Below are positions 8,465-15,397 of a stretch of 34,923 bases of DNA, piece after piece. Source of the stretch: an uncultured Prevotella sp. (lineage in GTDB: Bacteria; Bacteroidota; Bacteroidia; Bacteroidales; Bacteroidaceae). Each line of letters begins with the position of its first letter. The first letter of the stretch is position 1. The notes under the pieces were generated by a model. The model was not told the origin of the DNA. It saw nothing but the letters and a program-made list of their open reading frames with translations, and ran no database searches. A program made the translations under genes and the position numbers. The stretch covers positions 1-34,923 of the forward strand of contig CAMVOS010000025.1 of the NCBI GenBank assembly GCA_947169185.1, read 5' to 3'.

Positions 8465-10267
8465 ATGAAACATCAACTTAGAAGCAGTGTATGTACTGAA
8501 GGCAGACGTATGGCGGGTGCCAGAGCTCTTTGGGTAGCTACAGGTATGAAACATGAGCAATTTGGTAAACCTATTATTGCTATTGTCAACTCGTTTACAC
8601 AGTTTGTTCCAGGGCATACACATCTGCATGAGATTGGCCAGATAGTACGCGAGGAGATTGAGAAGATGGGTTGCTATGCAGCTGAGTTCAATACTATTGC
8701 TATTGATGATGGCATTGCAATGGGTCACGATGGTATGTTGTATTCGTTGCCTTCACGCGACATCATTGCTGACAGCGTAGAATATATGGTAAATGCTCAT
8801 AAAGCTGACGCGATGATTTGTATCTCGAACTGCGACAAGGTGACACCTGGTATGCTGATGGCTTCTATGCGTCTGAACATTCCCACGGTGTTTTGTAGTG
8901 GTGGCCCTATGGAGGCTGGACGTTGGCGTGGTGAGAATGCTGACTTGATTACAGCGATGGTAAAGGGTGCTGATCCTTCAGTTACAGACGAGGAGATGCA
9001 GGAGATTGAGCAATGTGCTTGTCCTGGATGCGGTTCGTGCTCTGGTATGTTTACTGCTAACTCGATGAACTCGTTGACGGAAGCTATTGGCTTGTCGTTG
9101 CCTGGTAATGGTACTATTCTTGCTACGCATACGAATCGTGTTGAGCTGTTTAAGGCTGCTGCCCGTCAGGTGGTAAAGAACGCCTTTGCCTACTACGAAG
9201 ATGGTGACGAGAGTGTTCTGCCTCGCAATATTGCTACCCGTAAGGCCTTTATGAATGCGATGGCATTGGATATTGCGATGGGAGGTTCGACGAATACCGT
9301 ACTCCATTTGCTTGCTGTTGCTCAAGAGGCTGGTGCAGAGTTTACGATGAAAGATATCGATGCACTGAGTCGTAAGGTGCCTTGTCTGTGTAAGTTGGCA
9401 CCTAATACACAAAAATACTCTGTTCAGGAGTGTGGACGTGCAGGTGGTATCTTGGGTATTCTGAATGAACTGAATAAAGGTGGTCTTGTTGATGGTTCTG
9501 CTCCACGTGTTGATGGAATGACACTTGGTGAGGCTATGAAGAAATACAGTATCGTCGATGGTGACGTCGACGCAGAAGCAAATCGTATTTATCAAACCGC
9601 TCCTGGTAATCGTTTCTCTACGAAGATGGGTTCTCAGTCGGAAGAGTGGGGTACACTCGATACAGATCGTACCAATGGTTGTATCCGCGATTTGGAACAT
9701 GCCTACACCAAGGATGGTGGTCTGGCAGTACTCTTTGGAAATATTGCTCAGGATGGTTGTGTGGTGAAAACTGCTGGCGTTGATGAGGCTCTTTGGCATT
9801 TCGAGGGACCTGCCGTAGTATTTGATTCACAGGAAGATGCCTGCGAGGGTATTCTTGGTGGCAAGGTAAAGAAGGGCGACTGCGTAGTGATTACTCACGA
9901 GGGTCCGAAGGGAGGTCCTGGCATGCAGGAGATGTTGTATCCCACGTCGTATATCAAGTCGATGCATATGGGTAAGGAGTGTGCCTTGATTACTGATGGA
10001 CGTTTCTCAGGTGGCACCAGTGGACTGAGCATCGGACATATCTCGCCAGAGGCTGCCTCTGGTGGTAATATCGGAAAAATCCTGGATGGCGACATCATTG
10101 AGATTGATATTCCTAATCGCTCTATTAATGTAAAACTCTCTGAAGCTGAATTAGAGGCACGTCCTCAGCAGCCGTTAAAGCGCAATCGTTTGGTCAGCAA
10201 GGCTTTGCGTGCTTACGCTCAAAGTGTTAGTTCGGCTGATAAGGGTGGTGTGAGAATCATAGATTAA
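8465..10267 (+). CDS. ilvD: Dihydroxy-acid dehydratase
   Basis: This 600-residue cytoplasmic Fe-S enzyme dehydrates 2,3-dihydroxy-isovalerate and 2,3-dihydroxy-3-methylvalerate to the 2-oxoacids leading to valine, leucine and isoleucine. Diagnostic motifs are SNCDKVTPG (cluster cysteine C123, metal ligand D124, and K125, the carbamylated lysine in the family), [19 protein letters not shown] (184-202), and [14 protein letters not shown] near residue 512. Length agrees with the E. coli-type enzyme. It heads an operon with ilvB 24 bases downstream and ilvN and a thioesterase behind. The start follows a clear promoter, and the N-terminus ([15 protein letters not shown]) fits the family. Confidence 0.97.
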   Translation: MKHQLRSSVCTEGRRMAGARALWVATGMKHEQFGKPIIAIVNSFTQFVPGHTHLHEIGQIVREEIEKMGCYAAEFNTIAIDDGIAMGHDGMLYSLPSRDIIADSVEYMVNAHKADAMICISNCDKVTPGMLMASMRLNIPTVFCSGGPMEAGRWRGENADLITAMVKGADPSVTDEEMQEIEQCACPGCGSCSGMFTANSMNSLTEAIGLSLPGNGTILATHTNRVELFKAAARQVVKNAFAYYEDGDESVLPRNIATRKAFMNAMALDIAMGGSTNTVLHLLAVAQEAGAEFTMKDIDALSRKVPCLCKLAPNTQKYSVQECGRAGGILGILNELNKGGLVDGSAPRVDGMTLGEAMKKYSIVDGDVDAEANRIYQTAPGNRFSTKMGSQSEEWGTLDTDRTNGCIRDLEHAYTKDGGLAVLFGNIAQDGCVVKTAGVDEALWHFEGPAVVFDSQEDACEGILGGKVKKGDCVVITHEGPKGGPGMQEMLYPTSYIKSMHMGKECALITDGRFSGGTSGLSIGHISPEAASGGNIGKILDGDIIEIDIPNRSINVKLSEAELEARPQQPLKRNRLVSKALRAYAQSVSSADKGGVRIID

Positions 10268-10291
10268 TGGACAACTGATAATAGCGAATAG

Positions 10292-12001
10292 ATGCTGAAA
10301 GATAGAATAACAGGAGCAAAGGCGCTGATGCGGGCATTACAGGCTGAGGGTGTGAAAACCATCTTCGGATACCCAGGAGGAGCCATTATGCCCGTTTACG
10401 ATGCGCTCTTTGACTATACAAGAGGCGAGAAGAAATGCTTTGACCATATTTTGGTCCGTCATGAACAAGGTGCTGCCCATGCTGCAGAAGGTTATGCCCG
10501 TGTTTCTGGTGAAGTTGGTGTTGCGTTGGTAACCAGTGGTCCTGGTGTTACCAATACGTTGACTGGTATTGCCGATGCTATGATGGATTCCACGCCGATT
10601 GTGGTAATTGCTGGACAGGTGGCCATCTCTGCTTTGGGAACCGACGCTTTCCAGGAGGTTGACCTTGTAGGCGTGTCGCAGCCTATCTCCAAGTGGAGTT
10701 ACCAGATTCGTCATGCCGAAGATGTGGCGTGGGCTGTGAGCCGTGCATTCTACATCGCTCGCAGTGGTCGACCTGGTCCTGTGGTACTTGACTTCGCCCG
10801 CAATGCACAGGTTGAAGAGATTGATTGGGAACCTTGCAAAGTGGACTTTATCCGTTCTTATGTGGCTTATCCACAGCTGAATAATGATGCTGTTCGTGCT
10901 GCTGCCGAGATTATCAATAACGCCAAGAAGCCATTGGCGCTGGTAGGGCAGGGTGTAGAACTGGGTAATGCGCAGGAGGAACTGAAGGCTTTCTTGGAGA
11001 AGGCCGATATTCCTGCTGGTCGTACCATGTTGGGTCTGTCTGCTCTTCCTTCTAACCACCCGCTCAATGTGGGTATGCTCGGTATGCACGGAAACTATGC
11101 TGTCAATCTGAAGGAACAGGAGTGCGATGTGTTGATTGCGATTGGTATGCGTTTCTCCGACCGTGTAACGGGCAATCTGAAGACCTATGCTAAGCAGGCC
11201 AAGGTGATTCATCTCGATATCGACAAGAGTGAGATTGATAAAAATGTAAAAACCGATGTGGCTGTAGTTGCTGACTGCAAGGTGTCGCTGCCCGCTATCA
11301 CTGAGCTTCTGCAAGCTAATAACCATCAGGAATGGCGTGACTCGTTCAAGACCCTTGACGAGAAAGAGCGCACTAAAGTCATCGAACCTGCCATTCATCC
11401 TCAAAATGGTCCGCTATTGATGGGCGAGGTGGTGAATGCTGTTGCTGAACAAACTCCCGACGACGCCATCCTCGTGACCGATGTAGGTCAGAATCAGCTA
11501 TTTGCCACTCGCTATTTCAAATATCACCATAAGCGTAGTCTTTGTACGAGTGGTGGACTTGGAACGATGGGCTACGGTATGCCTGCAGCTATTGGTGCTA
11601 CGTTTGGTGCGCCCCAGCGTCAAGTATGTTGTTTTATGGGCGATGGTGGTTTCCAGATGTGTATCGAGGAATTGGGAACAATAATGGAGCAACAGGCTCC
11701 CGTTAAAATGATTCTGATGAACAATCACTATTTGGGCAATGTTCGCCAATGGCAGGATATGTTCTGGCAACGTCGTAAGTCGTTTACCAAGATGCTCAAT
11801 CCTAATTATGAGTTGATAGCTCAGGGCTATGGTATTCCCTATCAGGCTGTTACCGATCGGAAAGACCTTGGCGCTGCCATAGAAAAGATGTTGGCAACGA
11901 CAGGTCCATATATTTTGGAGTGTGCCATCATGGAGGATGATGATGTGTTGCCTATGACGCCTCCAGGTATGAATGTTAACGATATGATGCTGGAGGTTTA
12001 A
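10292..12001 (+). CDS. ilvB: Acetolactate synthase, catalytic large subunit
   Basis: This 569-residue TPP- and FAD-dependent enzyme condenses pyruvate with pyruvate or 2-oxobutyrate, the first committed step of valine, leucine and isoleucine synthesis. The N-terminal TPP-pyrimidine domain includes FGYPGGAIMPVYD and the cofactor-activating glutamate E58 in RHEQGAAHAAEGYAR. The central FAD region follows. The C-terminal TPP domain has MGDGGFQMC (GDG at 450-452) and the downstream NNHYLGNVRQWQ. Length is normal. The regulatory subunit ilvN starts 12 bases after the stop, as expected for stoichiometric subunits. Confidence 0.97.
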   Translation: MLKDRITGAKALMRALQAEGVKTIFGYPGGAIMPVYDALFDYTRGEKKCFDHILVRHEQGAAHAAEGYARVSGEVGVALVTSGPGVTNTLTGIADAMMDSTPIVVIAGQVAISALGTDAFQEVDLVGVSQPISKWSYQIRHAEDVAWAVSRAFYIARSGRPGPVVLDFARNAQVEEIDWEPCKVDFIRSYVAYPQLNNDAVRAAAEIINNAKKPLALVGQGVELGNAQEELKAFLEKADIPAGRTMLGLSALPSNHPLNVGMLGMHGNYAVNLKEQECDVLIAIGMRFSDRVTGNLKTYAKQAKVIHLDIDKSEIDKNVKTDVAVVADCKVSLPAITELLQANNHQEWRDSFKTLDEKERTKVIEPAIHPQNGPLLMGEVVNAVAEQTPDDAILVTDVGQNQLFATRYFKYHHKRSLCTSGGLGTMGYGMPAAIGATFGAPQRQVCCFMGDGGFQMCIEELGTIMEQQAPVKMILMNNHYLGNVRQWQDMFWQRRKSFTKMLNPNYELIAQGYGIPYQAVTDRKDLGAAIEKMLATTGPYILECAIMEDDDVLPMTPPGMNVNDMMLEV

Positions 12002-12013
12002 TGCATAATAATT

Positions 12014-12559
12014 ATGAAAGAAAGTAAGAAATTATATACGCTGCTGGTTTATTCAGAGAATATTGCAGGTATTCTGAATCAGATTACTGCTGTGTTCACT
12101 CGTCGTCAGGTCAACATTGAGAGCCTGAATGTGTCGGCATCCTCTATTGAAGGCGTCCATAAATACACGATTACAGCATGGAGTGATGAAGACCAGATAG
12201 TGAAGATTACGCGACAGATAGAGAAGAAGATTGATGTTGTCAAGGCTAACTATTTTACTGATGACCAGTTGTTTATCCGCGAATCAGGACTTTATAAGCT
12301 TTCAACTGAGAAGGTACTTCAGAATCCCGAGATTTCCCGTACTATTCGTCGTAATGATGCCAGCATTATGGAGGTAAATCCTACATATACCGTCGTTATG
12401 AAAAATGGTAAGACCGAAGATATCCTGAATCTGTATTATGCATTGAACGAATTTGACTGTGTCCTCCAGTATACACGCTCGGGACGCATTGCCGTAACGC
12501 GAGCCAAGCAGGAGCAAGTTAGTGAATTCTTAGAAGAACGTGAACAGCAAAATGGATAA
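12014..12559 (+). CDS. ilvN: Acetolactate synthase, regulatory small subunit
   Basis: This 181-residue protein activates the catalytic subunit and confers feedback inhibition by valine. The N-terminal ACT domain is seen from about residue 6 (YTLLVYSENIAGILNQITAVF), with the following RRQVNIESLNVS segment characteristic of IlvN/IlvH. A C-terminal regulatory domain follows. Its last 8 bases overlap the start of the thioesterase gene, implying co-translation. Confidence 0.95.
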   Translation: MKESKKLYTLLVYSENIAGILNQITAVFTRRQVNIESLNVSASSIEGVHKYTITAWSDEDQIVKITRQIEKKIDVVKANYFTDDQLFIRESGLYKLSTEKVLQNPEISRTIRRNDASIMEVNPTYTVVMKNGKTEDILNLYYALNEFDCVLQYTRSGRIAVTRAKQEQVSEFLEEREQQNG

Positions 12560-13292
12560 AGTAGGACGTTACGAATTCCTGGCCGAGCCCTTTCATTGTG
12601 ATTTCAGTGGACGACTGTTTATGGGCCATTTAGGTAACCACATGCTCAACGCTGCCGATTTCCATTCGTCTGCACGTGGTTTTGGCATGAAGTATCTCAT
12701 GACCATAAATCGTTCGTGGGTATTATCGCGCTTGGCAATCGAAATGGAGGAGATGCCACAACAATACACCAAGTTTAATGTTGAGACATGGGTGGAGAGC
12801 GCCATGCGCTATTTCACTTCACGTAATTTTTCCGTTATTGGTGAGGATGGCAAAACCTATGGTTATGGTCGAAGCATTTGGGCTATGATTGATACGGAGA
12901 GTCGCCAGCCTACTGATATTTTTTCCATAGACAATGGTGCCATCAATAATTGGATAGTTAAGGATAAGGAATGTCCGATTGACAAGGGTGGGCGAGTGAA
13001 AATGGGCGATGATGCCCAGCTGGTACGTACTATTGACACCTATTATAATGATGTCGATATTAATGGACATATTAATTCTGTTAAGTATATTGAGCATGTA
13101 TTAGATTTGTGGCCTCTCGATTGGTATCGCAATCACCAGATTCGTCGCTTTGAAATAGCCTACGTGGCCGAGGCGCATGCTGGTGACCAATTGTCATTCT
13201 ATAAGGAACAGACAGCGGATAATGATTATTGTATCCGTATTGTTCGTACTGATGGTACAGAGTGTTGTCGCAGTAGGGTGACGTTTAAATAA
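12552..13292 (+). CDS. Acyl-ACP thioesterase (FatA/FatB-like family)
   Basis: A 246-residue double hotdog-fold protein that hydrolyses acyl-ACP to free fatty acid. The first domain includes LGNHMLNAADFHSSARGFGM and the family signature WVLSRLAIEMEEMP. The second carries the catalytic-type motif DVDINGHINSVKYIEH (N171, H173, E181), as in plant and bacterial acyl-ACP thioesterases. ATG 12552 overlaps the ilvN stop by 8 bases; an upstream in-frame GTG at 12540 is less likely. Its place in the ilv operon may link branched-chain 2-oxoacid supply with branched-chain fatty acid release, a plausible inference. Chain-length or branch preference cannot be read. The stop codon lies inside the first unit of the 21-bp repeat array. 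Confidence 0.88.
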   Translation: MDKVGRYEFLAEPFHCDFSGRLFMGHLGNHMLNAADFHSSARGFGMKYLMTINRSWVLSRLAIEMEEMPQQYTKFNVETWVESAMRYFTSRNFSVIGEDGKTYGYGRSIWAMIDTESRQPTDIFSIDNGAINNWIVKDKECPIDKGGRVKMGDDAQLVRTIDTYYNDVDINGHINSVKYIEHVLDLWPLDWYRNHQIRRFEIAYVAEAHAGDQLSFYKEQTADNDYCIRIVRTDGTECCRSRVTFK

Positions 13293-13392
13293 CCCTGCCT
13301 TATTTTCTAATAACCCGGTAGTATTTTCAAATAACCCGGCATTATTGCAAAATAAAGCAGGATTATTGTTGAATACTCCGTTAATAATATTT
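13288..13392. repeat. Tandem array of five 21-bp units upstream of the rubrerythrin promoter
   Basis: Units begin at 13288, 13309, 13330, 13351 and 13372, each exactly 21 bases apart. The first three start AATAACCC, two of them AATAACCCGG. The fourth starts AATAAAGCAGG and the fifth AATACTCC, so identity decays toward the gene. Most units have an AATAA...TTATT dyad. The fourth is largely the inverse of the first: 13349-13367 pairs with 13288-13306 at 17 of 19 positions. The array ends 11 bases before the -33 box of the rubrerythrin promoter. A phased protein-binding array is one reading; a transcript hairpin ending the ilv operon is another. Confidence 0.85.
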
Positions 13393-13403
13393 TTGGTGAA
13401 AAG

Positions 13404-13435
13404 TTTGGGAGATTCAGTTTTTCTTCGTATATTTG
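13404..13435 (+). promoter_or_regulatory. Promoter of the reverse rubrerythrin gene
   Basis: TTTG at 13404-13407 and a perfect TATATTTG at 13428-13435 are separated by 20 bases. Initiation near 13440 gives a leader of about 50 bases. The 21-bp repeat array lies immediately upstream, the usual place for activator sites. Confidence 0.75.
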
Positions 13436-13488
13436 CAAACGAGGAATTATTGAATCCTTTTTATTAACTAAACAAATACAGAACAACT

Positions 13489-14046
13489 ATGAAGAAAAAG
13501 TTTATTTGCGCTGTTTGTGGATATATCTATGAAGGCGACGCTGCTCCCGAGAAGTGCCCAATTTGTAAGGCTCCTGCCTCAAAGTTCTCTGAGCTGAAGG
13601 ACGATGGCGAGACCACTTATGCTACAGTTCACCGTATTGGTGACGGTAAGCCCGAGGGTGTTAGCCAGGAAATGATTGATGACTTGCGCAACCATTTTAA
13701 TGGTGAATGCGGTGAGGTAGGTATGTATCTGGCAATGGCCCGCCAGGCTGATCGCGAGGGCTATCCTGAAATCGCAGAGGCTTTCAAGCGCTATGCTTTT
13801 GAGGAGGCTGATCACGCATCACGCTTTGCAGAACTGCTGGGTGAGTGTGTATGGGATACGAAGACCAATTTGGAAAAACGTGCTGCTGCTGAGGCTGGTG
13901 CTTGCGAGGATAAGTTCCGTATCGCCAAAAACGCTAAGGCTGCAGGCTTTGACGCAATCCATGACACTGTTCACGAAATGGCTAAGGACGAGGCTCGTCA
14001 TGGTGCAGGCTTCGCTGGACTATTGAAACGTTATTTTGGCAAATAA
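13489..14046 (+). CDS. Reverse rubrerythrin (N-terminal rubredoxin domain)
   Basis: This 185-residue non-heme iron protein should reduce hydrogen peroxide (and possibly oxygen) in the cytoplasm of an anaerobe. An N-terminal rubredoxin-like domain binds one iron through C7, C10, C23 and C26 (CAVCGYIY...CPIC). A ferritin-like four-helix domain follows with diiron ligands in [20 protein letters not shown] and [10 protein letters not shown]. The rubredoxin domain precedes the ferritin domain, the reverse of classical rubrerythrin, as in clostridial reverse rubrerythrins. It has its own promoter, downstream of the 21-bp array. Regulation by oxidative stress is inferred from function only. Confidence 0.92.
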   Translation: MKKKFICAVCGYIYEGDAAPEKCPICKAPASKFSELKDDGETTYATVHRIGDGKPEGVSQEMIDDLRNHFNGECGEVGMYLAMARQADREGYPEIAEAFKRYAFEEADHASRFAELLGECVWDTKTNLEKRAAAEAGACEDKFRIAKNAKAAGFDAIHDTVHEMAKDEARHGAGFAGLLKRYFGK

Positions 14047-14065
14047 GGCAATAAAACAGGAGAAA

Positions 14066-14097
14066 AGCCGTTTTATCATTAGTATGATAAGACGGCT
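14066..14097 (+). terminator. Hairpin after the rubrerythrin gene that holds the next start codon
   Basis: A 14-bp stem (arms 14066-14079 and 14084-14097, 5' arm AGCCGTTTTATCAT, one G-T pair) with the 4-base loop TAGT begins 20 bases after the rubrerythrin stop. It is followed by the T-rich ATTCTTTTATATATT, so it can act as a terminator. The ATG of the following lipoprotein gene is the first three bases of the 3' arm. Confidence 0.65.
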
Positions 14098-15397
14098 ATT
14101 CTTTTATATATTGGTAATGTCAGCGCTTCTGACAGCATGTACGGACGACGGTGATTCATTCTCAGCGGACCGCGGGAACATGCTGTCGTTTACGGTCGAT
14201 ACCCTGCGTTTGGATACGTTGTTCTCAACCGTGCCATCGGTGACTAAGACTTTTTGGGCGAAGAATAACTCAGGCAATGGCATTCGTATTCAGACCGCTC
14301 GTCTGGAGCGTGGCGGACAGTCTGGTTTTCGTGTCAACGTCGATGGTACATACCTTGATCCTGTTGGCTCGAACTTCGAAGTGCGCAAGGGCGACAGCTT
14401 GCTTGTCTTTGTTGAAGTGACAACGCAGGAAAATGGCCAAGACAGTCCGCAATTGGTAGAGGATAATCTGTTGCTGACGCTAGAGAGTGGGGTAGTGCAG
14501 AAGGTAAATCTACGCACGTGGAGTTGGGATGCGGAGAAGATTACTTCTCTTGTTGTCAAGCATGATACTGTAATTGAATCGTCTCGCCCCATTATCGTTT
14601 ACGATAGCATTATTGTAGATAAGGATGCCACACTCACCCTGCTTAATACGAATCTATATTTCCATAGTGGTGCAAGGCTCTTAGTCTATGGACAGGTTGT
14701 CGCACAGAGTTGTCTCTTCCGTGGAGATCGTCTAGACCGTATGTTTACAAATCTGCCTTATGATCGTCTCAGTGGACAGTGGAAGGGTATTCATCTGCTT
14801 CTTTCGTCACATGATAACACGTTTACTGATTGTGAGATACGCAATGCGCAAACTGCGATACAAGTTGATTCTACCAAACTCGTTATGAATAACACTATTG
14901 TTCATAACTGTAAAGGATACGGTGTTGTGGGGTATAATTCTGACATCATGCTCAATTCCTGTCAGATAACTAATTGTCTTTCCGACTGTTTGTTGGCAGA
15001 TGATGGAATTGTCAATGTCAACAATACCACACTTGCACAGTTCTATCCATTCTCGGCTCAGCGTGGTGCAGCGCTCCGTTTCCGTACACGACGTCACGGC
15101 ATTGAGCTCAATGGCTTTCACACGCTTGTTACAGGCTATGACGCTGATGTCGTATTTGCTGAGCATAAAGACACAACGCTCACTTGCAATTACTACTTTG
15201 AAGAATGTCTGTTACGTACAGATTCAATCAATAGGCCAGAACGCTTAAAGAACATTATCTGGGAAACACCTAAGGATAGTGTTCAGGGGAAGCAGCATTT
15301 CCGTCGTATCGACGAGCAAAACTTCTACTACGATTTCCGGCTTGATAGTATATCGCCTGCATTTAAACGTCTTATAGGAAGAATTAAGGATGAATAA
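14084..15397 (+). CDS. Predicted lipoprotein with beta-helix-like repeats, function unknown
   Basis: A 437-residue envelope lipoprotein of unknown function. A type II signal peptide (MIRRLFFYILVMSALLTAC) puts the lipidated cysteine at residue 19, followed by TDDGD. An Ig-like N-terminal part contains RGGQSGFRVNVDG. The second half (about residues 190-340) has recurring short strands such as TDCEIRNAQTAIQV, NNTIVHNCKGYGVVGY and LNSCQITNCLSDCLLA, the pattern of right-handed parallel beta-helix repeats found in many surface glycan-binding or lyase-like proteins. No catalytic motif is recognised. The start lies in a hairpin after the rubrerythrin gene. Its stop overlaps the start of the downstream helicase gene by 8 bases, so the two are co-translated despite unrelated roles. 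An in-frame TTG at 14036 gives a longer but less plausible N-terminus. Confidence 0.75.
   Translation: MIRRLFFYILVMSALLTACTDDGDSFSADRGNMLSFTVDTLRLDTLFSTVPSVTKTFWAKNNSGNGIRIQTARLERGGQSGFRVNVDGTYLDPVGSNFEVRKGDSLLVFVEVTTQENGQDSPQLVEDNLLLTLESGVVQKVNLRTWSWDAEKITSLVVKHDTVIESSRPIIVYDSIIVDKDATLTLLNTNLYFHSGARLLVYGQVVAQSCLFRGDRLDRMFTNLPYDRLSGQWKGIHLLLSSHDNTFTDCEIRNAQTAIQVDSTKLVMNNTIVHNCKGYGVVGYNSDIMLNSCQITNCLSDCLLADDGIVNVNNTTLAQFYPFSAQRGAALRFRTRRHGIELNGFHTLVTGYDADVVFAEHKDTTLTCNYYFEECLLRTDSINRPERLKNIIWETPKDSVQGKQHFRRIDEQNFYYDFRLDSISPAFKRLIGRIKDE

Noticed and set aside
10337..11404. Long minus-strand ORF opposite ilvB (355 codons)
   Set aside because: It is a mirror of a highly conserved gene, has no recognisable domain, and carries no promoter or neighbours on that strand.
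12540..12551. GTG at 12540 as the thioesterase start
   Set aside because: The ATG at 12552 gives a family-like N-terminus and a normal 8-base overlap.
13288..13392. The 21-bp array as a CRISPR
   Set aside because: There are no unique spacers of regular length between longer identical repeats, units abut directly, and no cas gene is present. The same holds for the array at 31401.
13489..14046. Rubredoxin-first domain order as a novel arrangement
   Set aside because: Reverse rubrerythrins with this order are already described in anaerobes.
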